Below are positions 1 through 12,282 of a stretch of DNA of 64,000 nt, one piece after another. The stretch is from Alcanivorax sediminis (GTDB taxonomy: Bacteria > Pseudomonadota > Gammaproteobacteria > Pseudomonadales > Alcanivoracaceae): NCBI RefSeq assembly GCF_009601165.1, contig NZ_WIRE01000001.1, forward strand, positions 3,038,001-3,102,000, in the 5' to 3' direction. A program made the position numbers and the translations under genes. The notes under the pieces were generated by a model, which saw only the letters and a list, made by a program, of their open reading frames with translations, was not told where the DNA came from and ran no database searches. Each line of letters begins with the position of its first letter. Within the stretch, counting starts at the first letter, position 1.

Positions 1-339
1 GAAGGTATGAAAACCAGAGAGCTCGGTTTCCAGGTGCACCACCGCATTCACCCAATACATGTTCTTGAGCAGGGATTCGAACTTGGCAACCCAATGTTCC
101 CACTCGTATTCCACAGCACGATAGGACATGCCGAAATGGATCACCTGGGTCTGGAAAGTGCCGCCCATGAGGTCGTCACCCGGAACGGAAAACATCTCCC
201 GGCATAGAAACGGCCACTCATCTGCCTGAGGTAGCTGGCGGATGGCCCGGCGGTTATGGAAACAGCTGGCCTTGCGCTCCTGAAGTGACCCAAAAGGCAA
301 ATGCTTGATACAGCCGTAAACGATGGATTCGTTATCCAA
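1..339 (-). CDS. Conserved hypothetical protein, N-terminal part (runs off left edge)
   Basis: I translated this frame by hand from the reverse strand. It is open for 113 codons from a TTG at 339-337 (LDNESIVYGCIKHLPFGS...) to the window edge and reads like a real protein, with motifs such as DEWPFLCREMF and QVIHFGMSYRAVEYEWEHW. The TTG start is preceded by AGTAGGGTG, a passable ribosome site; the frame stays open upstream but has no ATG nearby. I recognise the N-terminus as typical of a conserved gammaproteobacterial protein of unknown function, and I do not assign a role. The small plus-strand ORF over the same bases is its shadow. Confidence 0.65.
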   Translation of the reverse strand, partial: MDNESIVYGCIKHLPFGSLQERKASCFHNRRAIRQLPQADEWPFLCREMFSVPGDDLMGGTFQTQVIHFGMSYRAVEYEWEHWVAKFESLLKNMYWVNAVVHLETELSGFHTF

Positions 340-742
340 AAAACACCCTACTGCAGGAGCTAGTTTCAGGTTGCAAGGTGCAACGCGATAAAGGTTTTGC
401 CTAACCTAGCAAGTTTAGCGCCACGATTCACCGGTTTGTTTGGCAAAATCCTCTCACGCAATCTCCACCCCCCGCAAACATCCAGCCCTCTCCCTTGTAG
501 GAGTCCATGCTTGCATGACGATCCGAGCGAAGCGAGGCGACCGAAGGGAGAGGTTCTGATCATGGCAAAGTCAGGGCCCCAGAAGCGAGTCACGAGTTTC
601 GAGTTGCGAAAGGAAAAACAGTGCGAGTTAAAAGGGTTTTAGGGGTTCGAAACTCGCTTCTCGCGACTCCTGCACCTCCTTCTTCGCCGTGGTCTGATCG
701 CCATGCAAGCATGGCGATCCGAGCATAGCTCGTAGCTAACCG
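340..742. repeat. Intergenic repeat block: REP sequences around an inverted heptad-tract pair
   Basis: No gene is supported here. A REP-like sequence begins with GTAGGAG at 497 and another lies at about 697-735 (CATGCAAGCATGGCGATCC). Between them is an inverted pair of 7-bp-unit tracts. The left arm is 584-611 (AGCGAGT, CACGAGT, TTCGAGT, TGCGAAA) and the right arm is about 646-672, reading the same motif on the other strand. The inner edges are A/T-rich. Short ORFs crossing the block on both strands are repeat translations without coding character. Confidence 0.7.
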
Positions 743-3707
<2,965 letters not shown>

Positions 3708-3726
3708 AGGCCGATCTAAGGCATTT

Positions 3727-3845
3727 GCGAGGTACGAGTTTCGAGTTGCGAAAACCTTAAAACCAAAGCGGGCGTCGGCTTGGTTTTTTGCCTTTCGAAA
3801 CTCGTTACTCGCACCTTGATCGCCATGCAAGCATGGGCTCCTACA
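3727..3845. repeat. Inverted heptad-tract pair without a gene, followed by a REP core
   Basis: The left arm (3727-3754) has the TACGAGT, TTCGAGT, TGCGAAA pattern. The right arm (3793-3815) is the inverse. The interior is only about 40 bp and carries AACCAAAGC near the left and GCTTGGTT near the right, which would form a hairpin. Bases 3780-3804 match 35626-35650, beside the four-helix-bundle gene, at 24 of 25 positions. A REP core (CATGCAAGCATGGGCTCCTAC) follows at 3824-3844. Confidence 0.75.
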
Positions 3846-3908
3846 AAAACATCGGCCCGCGCGTGGGTTTACGCGTGGTGCGTGCCGCGTGATGCATGCT
3901 GCGGCTTG

Positions 3909-4823
3909 TTACGCGCTCGGCACCCGCTGCCGGCGCTCGAATTCCTGAACCCGCTGGCGCAGGTGCTCCATCATCTGCGGGGTCAGCACGCTGTGCTGCT
4001 CATCTTTCAGTTCGCCATTCAGCTCGCTGGCAAGACGCTTGCAAATGGACAGCATCTTGTCGAGGGAACCAATGGCATCGCTTGGCCCCGGCAACTTCAT
4101 GAAGAAGGTGACACCCGCAAAGGTCTTGTCTTCCATGGTATCCAGATCGAAGGTGCCGGGTTCCACAGCATTAGCCATGGAGAATTGCAGCTGGTCCTTG
4201 CCATCCACCTTCACATGACGGTGGAAAATGTTCATCTGGCCATAGCGAAGACCGGATTCCAGCAACATGCGCAGCAGCTCGCCACCGGCGAACGGCTCGC
4301 CACGTCGCGCGATCAGGTGTACCACAATCACTTCCAGCACCGGCTGAGGCTCACGGGGGCGCTCAGTCTGGCGAACGGCAGGTTGCTGTTCAACACGAGG
4401 AGCCGGCTCAGGCACGGGTTCAGGCTCTGGCACAGGCTCTGCTTCTACTCGAACCTGCGGCTCGGCTTCAGGCACGTCCTCGGGCTCGTCACCGGCAAAC
4501 AGGCTCTGCTGCTCAACCGCACGGGCCTCGCTCACCGCTTCATCCGGCTCCATCATGGTGGGCGGCAATACATCCGGCTCGGCAGCCTCTGGCGCTTTCT
4601 GGTACACCGGTATGTCGCCACGTCGAACCACCCGGGCGGAACCGATCACTTCCGGGTTGTAGGCTTCCGGTTCCTCTTCGTCCGGGGCATCACGGAAGCG
4701 GGGATCGATACGCATGCGCAACCGCCCCTGTCTCTCGCGGAACATCCGCCGCAATCCATCTGCCAGAATCAGCAGAATCAGGATGACCAGAATGCCAATC
4801 AGTGTTTCCAGGTTCAGGCCCAT
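3909..4823 (-). CDS. zipA: Cell division protein ZipA
   Basis: ZipA anchors FtsZ to the inner membrane and joins the divisome early. The 304-residue product has the diagnostic layout: an N-terminal membrane helix (LIGILVILILLILA, about residues 6-26), a basic juxtamembrane stretch, a long linker rich in Pro, Glu and Gln, and a C-terminal FtsZ-binding domain (about 165-300, with ARRGEPFAGGELLRMLLESG and MTFMKLPGP-like segments). I start at the ATG at 4823, where GGAAGAAGAGG precedes it; an upstream ATG would add 12 residues before the membrane helix. It lies between smc and ligA, a common gammaproteobacterial order. Confidence 0.93.
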   Translation of the reverse strand: MGLNLETLIGILVILILLILADGLRRMFRERQGRLRMRIDPRFRDAPDEEEPEAYNPEVIGSARVVRRGDIPVYQKAPEAAEPDVLPPTMMEPDEAVSEARAVEQQSLFAGDEPEDVPEAEPQVRVEAEPVPEPEPVPEPAPRVEQQPAVRQTERPREPQPVLEVIVVHLIARRGEPFAGGELLRMLLESGLRYGQMNIFHRHVKVDGKDQLQFSMANAVEPGTFDLDTMEDKTFAGVTFFMKLPGPSDAIGSLDKMLSICKRLASELNGELKDEQHSVLTPQMMEHLRQRVQEFERRQRVPSA

Positions 4824-4895
4824 TGCCTCTTCTTCCTTGCTTGCGCTGACAGGCCGCACAACGGCAGCCCCCCATTATTTCCGCTTTAAATCGTA

Positions 4896-7800
4896 TTACA
4901 TGGCTGCCATTTCGGCAGCCTCTTCCACATCCACGGCGACCAGACGGGACACGCCCGGCTCGTGCATGGTGACCCCCATCAGGGTAGCAGCCATCTCCAT
5001 CGCAATCTTGTTATGTGTGATGTAGATGAACTGCACTTTTGCAGACATTTCCGATACCAGGTTACAGAAGCGCCCCACGTTGGCGTCATCCAGCGGTGCG
5101 TCCACCTCATCCAGCAGACAGAACGGCGCCGGATTGAGCTGGAAGATACTGAACACCAGCGACAGCGCCGTCAGCGCCTTTTCACCACCTGACAGCAAAT
5201 GGATGGTGCTGTTTCGTTTACCCGGTGGCCGCGCCATGATCGCCACCCCGGTATCCAGCAGATCCTCCCCGGTCAGTTCCAGGTAAGCGTGCCCACCACC
5301 AAACACTTTCGGGAACAGTTCCTGCAAACCACGGTTGATGCGGTCGAAGTATTCCTTGAAGCGCGCGCGGGTTTCGCGGTCGATCTTGCGGATCGCGTTT
5401 TCCAGCGTTTTCAGGGCGTCTTCCAGATCCTCGTTCTGACTATCCAGATAGGTCTTGCGTTCCGACTGCTGCTCGTATTCATCGATGGCAGCCAGGTTGA
5501 TCTGGCCAAGGCGGGAAATCCGCTGGCCGATCAGGTCCATTTCCTGACCCCACTCCTGCTCGTTGGCCTCCTCTGGGAGGTTATCCAGCACCGTCTTGAG
5601 ATCGAAATTCTGCTCGGACAGTTGTTCTGCCACCGTCTGGCGACGGGTGCTCAGGTCCTGCCAGTGCATCCGCTTCTGATCCATGGTGCTGCGAATTTCC
5701 TGGGCCTGACGCTCAAACTGGCCACGCTGTCCTTCAAGATTACGCATCTCGTGGTCCACCGTTTCCAGTTCCCGGCGAGCCTCAATGAGCTTGTGCTCCG
5801 CTTCCAGACGCACTTCCAGTTTCTCTTCCAACTGCATTTGCAGCTCTGCACCGGGCTCGTCGCCTTCGCGGGTCTGCTCTTCCAGCAGCGCCTTGCGCTC
5901 AGCCATGGCCTGCACCTGGGCTTCCAGACGAGACAGGTTCTGGCGCAGTGAGTCCGCCTGGGTCTTTGCACCCTGCACTTCCATGGCGATCTGGTGTGAA
6001 TGGTCACGATCGTGACGAGCCTTCTGGCGAGACTCATCCAGCCGCAGACGCAGCTCGTCACGGCGAGACAACAGCGCCTCACGCTGGCCGCTGTCAGCTT
6101 CCATGAGGTCCAGCGCTTCCGCCAGCACCGCACGGGCTTCTTTCATCTGTTCCTGTTCTTGCTCGAGCTGCTCCTGAGTCTCCTGCATTTCCCGACCCAG
6201 ACGCTCACGGCGCATGGTGATCTGCTCAAGGCGCACCTGACGGGCACTGACCTGGGCATTGATCTCACCGAGATCCCGATTCAGTCGGGCCGCCTGACGT
6301 TGCACGTCCTCGCGCTCTTCCTCCAGCTCACCGATCTGCTCGCGGGTGCTTTCCAGTTGCTCCTTGAGCTCATCCACGGTGACCTGCAGGGTCTCAATCT
6401 CATCCACCAGGCCTTCGAGCTCACGGCGGCGCTCGAGAATACCGGCCTCCTGATCTTCTTCCTTGGCCACCTTCAGCCAGTCCGGCCCCAGCCAGATGCC
6501 GTCGCGGGTCACCACAGACTCATGAGCCGCCAGCTGGCCACGCAGGGTCAGTGCCGCATCCAGATTGTCTGCCACATAAACCCCTGCCAGCAGCCCCTCC
6601 GGCACCTGCCCTTCTACCTTGTCGCGCAACAATGTAGCGAGACTGCCCTCACCCTTTACGGAGGCAGGACCAATCAGCGCCAAACGCCCGTGATCCAGAT
6701 CGCCCAGCCAGTCGCTGACCTGATCCAGGCCACTGATGGCGACGGCCTGCAGGGCATCGCCCAGCACCGCTTCCAGCGCCTTTTCCCAGCCTTCTGCCAC
6801 CTGTACCTGATCAGCCAGACGGGGCTCATCATCCAGCTCATGACGATTCAGCCAGTCACTAACCGCGCCATCGTCTCCCATGGCCGCCTTCTGCAGGGCT
6901 TCCAGTGAAGTCCGGCGGCCCTTCAGGGCCTGCAGCTTCTCGCGGGCGTCTTCCAGCTGACGGCCACGATCGCCGTTCTCGCGGCGCATCTGGTTGATTT
7001 CTTCCTGCAGGGATTCGCTGCGCAGCTCGCTTTCCTCGCGCTGGGCCTGGAACTGCTCCACCTGCTCTTCCAGCTGACGCATTTCCTGGGCCAGCGGACC
7101 CGCATCCAACGATTCCTGCTCTTTCTTGAGACGCTCGATACGATCATTCAGTCGCTCCTGGGATTTCTCCAGGTGCTGGATACGGGATTGCTCTACTTCA
7201 GCCTGCCGGCGAGACTCACCGGACCGGCCGTTAAACTCTTCCCATTCCTGCTGCCACGCCTGCATGGTCTCTTCCGCCAGCGCCAGCGCCTCATTGGAGG
7301 CTTCCTGCTGTTCGCTGATCATCTCCAGTTCCGGCTCACGCTCGGCCAGAATCGCATCCAGCTCGGCCACCTTCTCGGTGTCCATCTTCAAATGCTCGTC
7401 AGATTCGCGGAAGCTGGCGTTGATCTGATCCAGCTCCTCGTAAAGCTGCTGCTTGCGCTCGCGCTGGTTCTGGATGTTCTGCTCCAGACGCGCCACCTCT
7501 GCCCCAAGGGCATAGAAATGCTGTTGCACCTCGTTGAAGCGCTCCTGCACCTCATGGTGCTTCTCGCGCAGGCGCTCCACCTCGGCATCCACATGGCGCT
7601 GCTCGGCCACCTTCGCTTCCATGGAGACATCCAGTTCGCCGATCACGTGATCCAGCTGCTTCACCTGGTTATCCAGCCCCTTCCAGCGCAGGGCCTTGAG
7701 CTGCGCCCCTTTCAGGCGCTCCTCTTCCTTCAGCTGCTTGTACTTTTCGGCGGCACTGGCCTGGCGGCTCAAACGCTCGAGCTGGCGGCCCAGTTCGTCA

Positions 7801-8393
7801 CGAATATCGGTCAGTCGCTCCAGGTTTTCGCGGGTGCGGCGAATACGGTTCTCCGTCTCGCGACGACGCGCCTTGTACTTGGAGATCCCCGCCGCTTCCT
7901 CAATATAAACCCGCAACTCTTCGGGCTTGGCCTCGATCAGGCGGGAAATCATGCCCTGCTCGATAATCGCGTAGCTGCGCGGGCCAAGGCCGGTGCCAAG
8001 AAAGATGTCGGAGATGTCCTTGCGGCGACACTTGGTACCGTTCAGGAAGTAGTTGGACTGGCCGTCCCGGGTAACCAGGCGCTTGACGGAAATCTCGTTG
8101 AACTTGCCGTACTCACCCGCCAGGGTGGCATCGGAGTTATCGAAGATCAGCTCGATGGAGGCCTGAGCCACCGGTTTGCGGGCATTGGAGCCATTGAAGA
8201 TCACGTCCGCCATGGACTCACCACGCAGGTGCTTGGCGGAGGATTCGCCCATTACCCAACGCACCGCATCAATGATGTTGGACTTCCCACACCCGTTGGG
8301 CCCCACTACCGCGGTGAGGTTCTCCGGGAAATTGGTGGTGGTAGGGTCCACAAAGGATTTGAACCCGGCCAGTTTTATGGATTTCAGTCGCAT
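4896..8393 (-). CDS. smc: Chromosome partition protein SMC
   Basis: SMC is the ATPase of the bacterial condensin complex. The 1165-residue protein has the full architecture: an N-terminal Walker A motif (GPNGCGKS, residues 31-38), two very long Glu/Arg/Gln-rich coiled coils, a central hinge (around 510-640, with GWEKALEAVLGDALQAV), and a C-terminal head with signature LSGGEKALTALSL and Walker B FCLLDEVDAPLD. The length is normal for the family. It is the probable first gene of smc-zipA-ligA-lipoprotein. Upstream repeats occupy the region towards divergent cysZ. Confidence 0.97.
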   Translation of the reverse strand: MRLKSIKLAGFKSFVDPTTTNFPENLTAVVGPNGCGKSNIIDAVRWVMGESSAKHLRGESMADVIFNGSNARKPVAQASIELIFDNSDATLAGEYGKFNEISVKRLVTRDGQSNYFLNGTKCRRKDISDIFLGTGLGPRSYAIIEQGMISRLIEAKPEELRVYIEEAAGISKYKARRRETENRIRRTRENLERLTDIRDELGRQLERLSRQASAAEKYKQLKEEERLKGAQLKALRWKGLDNQVKQLDHVIGELDVSMEAKVAEQRHVDAEVERLREKHHEVQERFNEVQQHFYALGAEVARLEQNIQNQRERKQQLYEELDQINASFRESDEHLKMDTEKVAELDAILAEREPELEMISEQQEASNEALALAEETMQAWQQEWEEFNGRSGESRRQAEVEQSRIQHLEKSQERLNDRIERLKKEQESLDAGPLAQEMRQLEEQVEQFQAQREESELRSESLQEEINQMRRENGDRGRQLEDAREKLQALKGRRTSLEALQKAAMGDDGAVSDWLNRHELDDEPRLADQVQVAEGWEKALEAVLGDALQAVAISGLDQVSDWLGDLDHGRLALIGPASVKGEGSLATLLRDKVEGQVPEGLLAGVYVADNLDAALTLRGQLAAHESVVTRDGIWLGPDWLKVAKEEDQEAGILERRRELEGLVDEIETLQVTVDELKEQLESTREQIGELEEEREDVQRQAARLNRDLGEINAQVSARQVRLEQITMRRERLGREMQETQEQLEQEQEQMKEARAVLAEALDLMEADSGQREALLSRRDELRLRLDESRQKARHDRDHSHQIAMEVQGAKTQADSLRQNLSRLEAQVQAMAERKALLEEQTREGDEPGAELQMQLEEKLEVRLEAEHKLIEARRELETVDHEMRNLEGQRGQFERQAQEIRSTMDQKRMHWQDLSTRRQTVAEQLSEQNFDLKTVLDNLPEEANEQEWGQEMDLIGQRISRLGQINLAAIDEYEQQSERKTYLDSQNEDLEDALKTLENAIRKIDRETRARFKEYFDRINRGLQELFPKVFGGGHAYLELTGEDLLDTGVAIMARPPGKRNSTIHLLSGGEKALTALSLVFSIFQLNPAPFCLLDEVDAPLDDANVGRFCNLVSEMSAKVQFIYITHNKIAMEMAATLMGVTMHEPGVSRLVAVDVEEAAEMAAM

Positions 8394-8944
8394 AGTGTTT
8401 GCTTAAACTCGGGCCAGCAGGCCAAAAATTGGGCGAAATCAACGACTTTCGCCGCCCCCCGAAACGATGATCACGCACCGCGGGCATTAAAAGGAGTAAG
8501 TCTAGCGACAACCGCAGTCGAATTCATCAGGCACAATACCGATTAGGGCCGCTACAGGCTTCACGCAGCACGCAACATGCCAAAAACCCGTGATGGTTTT
8601 ACCGGATTTGACGATTTCAGGGCGCCCCTCTCTCTGTAGGAGAGCCACTTGTTGGCCGAACCCCGGAGTTTCGAGTGCCGAGAAGCGAGTTACGAGAGGC
8701 CACAACCCGTCGCGGTCTGATGGCTGCTTTTCGAAACTCGTCTCTCGCTTCTGATGCCTGATTCGGCCAACAAGTTGGCCCTCCCACAGCGCTCCTCCCC
8801 TGTCTTGCGCTTTTCCTTACAGCTTGAGGCTTGTAGCTTGCAGCTTTTCCCCCACCCTGTGCAGCGCGGAGCTTCACAGGTACCATTCGGCACAACCCTT
8901 CAACCGCGTTGTTGCGTGCAGCGTTTTTTTAACAAGGATTGCCC
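8394..8944. repeat. smc-cysZ divergent region: nested REP and heptad repeats
   Basis: No gene is supported. An outer inverted REP pair (8633-8661, GTAGGAG...CTTGTTGGCCGAA, and 8762-8789, the inverse) encloses an inverted heptad pair. The left heptad arm is 8663-8698 (GAGTTTCGAGTGCCGAGAAG-like) and the right arm is 8726-8752. A further tract of AAGCTNN units lies at 8814-8848 on the minus strand (AAGCTGC, AAGCTAC, AAGCCTC, AAGCTGT). Promoters for smc and cysZ must lie here, but I cannot place them with confidence. Confidence 0.65.
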
Positions 8945-9721
8945 GTGTCCCAGATCGCCGATGCCATCGACTACCTGAAACGCAGCCTGACTCTGGCCCG
9001 CAGTAAGGAACTGCGGCCCTATGTGGTCATCCCGCTGATTTTCAATATCGTGGTCTTCGGGGGGCTTTACTGGACCAGCGGCAGCTGGATCAGTGGCTGG
9101 ATCGCCGCGTCCACGGCGGACTGGGCCTTCTCAGGCTTCTGGAGCTTCCTCAACGGCGCCCTGGAGTTCGTGCTCGACGCGGCCATCATCCTGGTCTGGA
9201 TTCTGCTGCTGGCCCTGTTCGCCAGCATCTTCTCCATCGGCGTCCAACTGATTGCCGCCCCCTTCATGGGTTTCCTGGCCGAGAAAGTGGACTTTCAGGT
9301 GACCGGCCACCCCATGCCAGAAGAATCCATCCCGGCCATGATCGTGCGCACCTTCAAGCGCGAACTGCGCAAGACTTGGTACTGGCTGTGGCGAGCCCTG
9401 CTGGTGCTACTTGTGGTAGGGGTGATCTACTTTATTCCAGTAATCAACGTGTTCGCTTCCGCCATCTGGTTCCTGTGGTCCGGCTGGCTGCTGGGCATGC
9501 AATATATCGACTTTGGCGCCGATAACCGCCAGGTGCCCTTCGAAGTCATGCTGCAGCGGCTGCAGAAAAAACGCTGGCTGGTCCTCACCTTCGGGGCCAT
9601 CGTCATGGCCCTGACCATGATCCCGCTGGTGAACCTGTTCATCATGCCAGTGGCGGTGATCGCGGGAACGCTGATCTGGGTGGAACAGCTCAGCGCTGAA
9701 TTAATAGTTAATAATGAATAG
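8945..9721 (+). CDS. cysZ: CysZ-type sulfate transporter / EI24-like membrane protein
   Basis: CysZ proteins mediate sulfate entry for cysteine synthesis. The 258-residue product has the family look: an opening KELRPYVVIPLIFNIVVFGG, four or more hydrophobic segments (about 25-45, 70-100, 145-180, 215-245), and the LIAAPFMGFLAEKVDFQ segment typical of CysZ. I use the GTG at 8945, with AAGGA six bases upstream, rather than the TTG two codons earlier. The last seven codons and the TAG stop (9701-9721) are made of a TTAATA-type heptad tract, so the C-terminal tail appears to derive from the repeat. Confidence 0.85.
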   Translation: MSQIADAIDYLKRSLTLARSKELRPYVVIPLIFNIVVFGGLYWTSGSWISGWIAASTADWAFSGFWSFLNGALEFVLDAAIILVWILLLALFASIFSIGVQLIAAPFMGFLAEKVDFQVTGHPMPEESIPAMIVRTFKRELRKTWYWLWRALLVLLVVGVIYFIPVINVFASAIWFLWSGWLLGMQYIDFGADNRQVPFEVMLQRLQKKRWLVLTFGAIVMALTMIPLVNLFIMPVAVIAGTLIWVEQLSAELIVNNE

Positions 9722-9857
9722 CTGCGCGAGCAGCGTTTGGCTTGATCTTAAAGCAATGAGGCCGCGCTCAAACTCTGGGCGCGGCCTCATGCGTTTCAGA
9801 ACAGGAAAAACCTGTCTCGCGACGTTATTAATTATTCATTATTAACTATTAATTGCT
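9703..9857. repeat. TTAATA-type inverted heptad pair spanning the cysZ-uvrB gap
   Basis: The left arm (9701-9721) reads TTAATAG, TTAATAA, TGAATAG and overlaps the end of cysZ. The right arm (9822-9855) reads, on the minus strand, AATTAAT, AGTTAAT, AATGAAT, AATTAAT and ends nine bases from the uvrB stop. The interior holds a strong 12-bp hairpin (9756-9790). This AT-rich pair has the same 7-bp register and inverted layout as the GC-richer pairs elsewhere. Confidence 0.7.
9756..9790. terminator. Probable bidirectional terminator between cysZ and uvrB
   Basis: ATGAGGCCGCGC pairs with GCGCGGCCTCAT, a 12-bp stem with an 11-base loop. The genes on both sides converge here. There is no run of T after the stem, so efficiency as an intrinsic terminator is uncertain. 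Confidence 0.5.
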
Positions 9858-9863
9858 CTCTAC

Positions 9864-11882
9864 CTACCGCATAAAGCCCAATTCACGCAGCTGATGAATC
9901 TTGTCCCGCGTCGCCGCAGCTTCCTCGAACTCCAGGTTCTTGGCATGCTCCATCATCTTCGCTTCCAGCTTTTCGATTTCCTTGGCCAGCTGGGCCGGGG
10001 ACATGGATTCGTAGGGTGACGCTTCTTCCGCCACTTTCTTGTGCCTGCCCTTGCCTGCCTTGCGGTCGAACTGGCTGCCGCCACTGTCGTCCATGATGTC
10101 GCGGACTTTCTTGTTGAGGGCCTGCGGGGTAATGCCGTGCTCCCTGTTAAAGGCCTCCTGTTTCTCACGGCGCCGGTCCGTCTCGCCGATGGCCCGCTCC
10201 ATGGAGCCGGTCATCTTGTCGGCATAGAGAATCGCCCGACCATTCACGTTCCGGGCCGCCCGGCCGATGGTCTGGATCAAGGAACGGTCTGAACGCAGGA
10301 AACCTTCCTTGTCCGCATCCAGGATTGCCACCACCGCCACTTCCGGCATATCCAGGCCTTCACGCAACAGGTTGATACCCACCAGCACATCGAACTTGCC
10401 CAGCCGCAGATCTCGAATGATCTCCACCCGCTCCACGGTATCGATGTCCGAGTGCAGGTAGCGCACCGCAATACCGTGCTCGCCCAGATATTCAGTCAGA
10501 TCCTCGGCCATGCGCTTGGTCAGCGTGGTCACCAGCACCCGCTCGCCCTTCTCGATGGCCTCCTTCGCCTCACCCAGCAAGTCATCCACCTGGGTGGAGG
10601 CCGGACGAATCTCGATTTGCGGATCCACCAGCCCGGTAGGACGCACCACCTGCTCCACCACCTGGCCAGCATATTTCTCTTCGTAGGGGCCGGGCGTGGC
10701 CGACACGAACACCATCTGCGGTGCCAGGCGCTCCCACTCTTCAAACTTGAGCGGCCGGTTATCCATGGCTGAAGGCAACCGGAAACCAAAGTTCACCAGG
10801 GTTTCCTTGCGCGAGCGGTCCCCCTTGTACATGGCGCCCAGCTGGGGAATGGTCACGTGTGACTCATCCGCAATCAGCAGCGCATTCTCGGGGAGATAAT
10901 CGAACAGGGTCGGCGGTGCTTCACCAGGCGCGCGGCCGGAAAACAGCCGGGAATAGTTCTCCACCCCGTTGCAGTAACCCAGCTCCTGCAGCATCTCGAT
11001 ATCGAAACGGGTACGCTGCTCCAGCCGCTGGGCTTCCACCAGCTTGTTCTGCTCCTTCAATTCCTTGAGGCGCTCGTCCAGCTCTTCCTTGATCATGTCG
11101 ATGGCTTTCAACACCACCTCACGGGGCGTCACATAGTGACTCTTGGGGTAGACAGTGATGCGGCTCACCCGCTTGATCACCTCACCGGTAAGCGGATCGA
11201 AAATGCTGATGGATTCCACTTCGTCATCGAACAACTCAATGCGAACCGCTTCTTTCTCTTCTTCAGCCGGGAAAATATCGATCACATCCCCGCGCACCCG
11301 GTAGGTGGCACGGCGGAAGTCCATTTCGTTGCGGGTGTACTGAAGCTCTGCCAGACGGCGCAGCAAATCCCGTTGGTCGATACTGTCGCCCCGCACCAGG
11401 TGCAGCACCATGGCATGGTAGCTGGCCGGATCTCCGAGACCGTAGATCGCCGACACCGTGGCCACGATGATGGTATCCGGCCGCTCCAGAATCGCCTTGG
11501 TGGCTGATAATCGCATCTGCTCAATCTGCTCGTTCACCGAGGCATCTTTCTCGATAAAGGTGTCCGAGCTGGGTACGTAGGCTTCAGGCTGGTAGTAATC
11601 GTAGTAGGAGACGAAATACTCCACCGCATTTTCCGGGAAGAACTCCTTGAACTCGCCGTAAAGCTGGGCCGCCAGCGTCTTGTTGGGTGCCATGATGATG
11701 GTGGGCCGCCCGGTCTGCTGGATCACATTGGCCATGGTGAAGGTCTTGCCCGACCCGGTTACACCCAACAGGGTCTGATGACCAAGGCCATCGTTGATCC
11801 CCTCGATCAGCTGGGCAATGGCCGTAGGCTGGTCACCAGCAGGCTGGTAATCGGAATGGAGCTTGAACAGGCTTTCAGACAT
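9864..11882 (-). CDS. uvrB: Excinuclease ABC subunit UvrB
   Basis: UvrB is the damage-verifying helicase-like subunit of nucleotide excision repair. The 672-residue product shows Walker A GVTGSGKT, the beta-hairpin region ([20 protein letters not shown]), motif II DESH, helicase motif V/VI sequence ([22 protein letters not shown]) and a C-terminal UVR domain ([16 protein letters not shown]). I prefer the ATG at 11882, with AGGGTG five bases upstream; a GTG two codons earlier is possible. No convincing LexA box is seen just upstream. Confidence 0.97.
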   Translation of the reverse strand: MSESLFKLHSDYQPAGDQPTAIAQLIEGINDGLGHQTLLGVTGSGKTFTMANVIQQTGRPTIIMAPNKTLAAQLYGEFKEFFPENAVEYFVSYYDYYQPEAYVPSSDTFIEKDASVNEQIEQMRLSATKAILERPDTIIVATVSAIYGLGDPASYHAMVLHLVRGDSIDQRDLLRRLAELQYTRNEMDFRRATYRVRGDVIDIFPAEEEKEAVRIELFDDEVESISIFDPLTGEVIKRVSRITVYPKSHYVTPREVVLKAIDMIKEELDERLKELKEQNKLVEAQRLEQRTRFDIEMLQELGYCNGVENYSRLFSGRAPGEAPPTLFDYLPENALLIADESHVTIPQLGAMYKGDRSRKETLVNFGFRLPSAMDNRPLKFEEWERLAPQMVFVSATPGPYEEKYAGQVVEQVVRPTGLVDPQIEIRPASTQVDDLLGEAKEAIEKGERVLVTTLTKRMAEDLTEYLGEHGIAVRYLHSDIDTVERVEIIRDLRLGKFDVLVGINLLREGLDMPEVAVVAILDADKEGFLRSDRSLIQTIGRAARNVNGRAILYADKMTGSMERAIGETDRRREKQEAFNREHGITPQALNKKVRDIMDDSGGSQFDRKAGKGRHKKVAEEASPYESMSPAQLAKEIEKLEAKMMEHAKNLEFEEAAATRDKIHQLRELGFMR

Positions 11883-12282
11883 GGACACACCCTGATATCC
11901 GCCGACCCTGTCGGGCAGGCAGCAAAATCGAACGATTCAAAATCGGCACGTAGTGTAGCAGAGCGCACGTGAATAAGTGGTGCCCCCATGAATACCGGAA
12001 AAGCCCTTCGCCGAAGCCCCCTGTAGGAGACTCAACTTGTTGAGCGAACCGAGCGTCAGCGAGGAAATCGGCGCTGCTGGCCGCCCTGCTGCCAGATAGG
12101 CCAAGGCCAATCCCCTTCCAGCATGCCCCTTTCGGCCAACCTGTTGGCTCTCCTGCGAAAGAGCGGGCGCCCTCCGCCTCCACAGGAAATACGGGACATT
12201 GGGGTATAGATCCGGTAAAATGCCGGCCCCTTTCTGCGCCAAAAGCGCAGCCATACGACTCTTTAAGACGAACGAGGAGTGC
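11883..12282. repeat. uvrB-aminotransferase divergent region with an inverted REP pair
   Basis: The only structure I can support is an inverted REP pair of the CTTGTTG subtype: 12023-12046 (GTAGGAG...CAACTTGTTGAGCGAA) and 12131-12156 (TTCGGCCAAC...GGCTCTCCTGCG). The remainder contains the divergent promoters, which I cannot define. Long antisense ORFs across this area are shadows. Confidence 0.6.

Noticed and set aside
397..642. 81-codon plus-strand ORF and its antisense partner
   Set aside because: They translate REP and heptad repeats; there is no ribosome site or domain.
7173..8546. Long plus-strand ORF of 457 codons
   Set aside because: It is antisense to smc coiled-coil sequence, where codon bias of the real strand leaves the reverse frame open.
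11883..11960. LexA box for uvrB
   Set aside because: CTGTCGGGCAGGCAGC only partly resembles the consensus and lacks the ACAG half at the right spacing.
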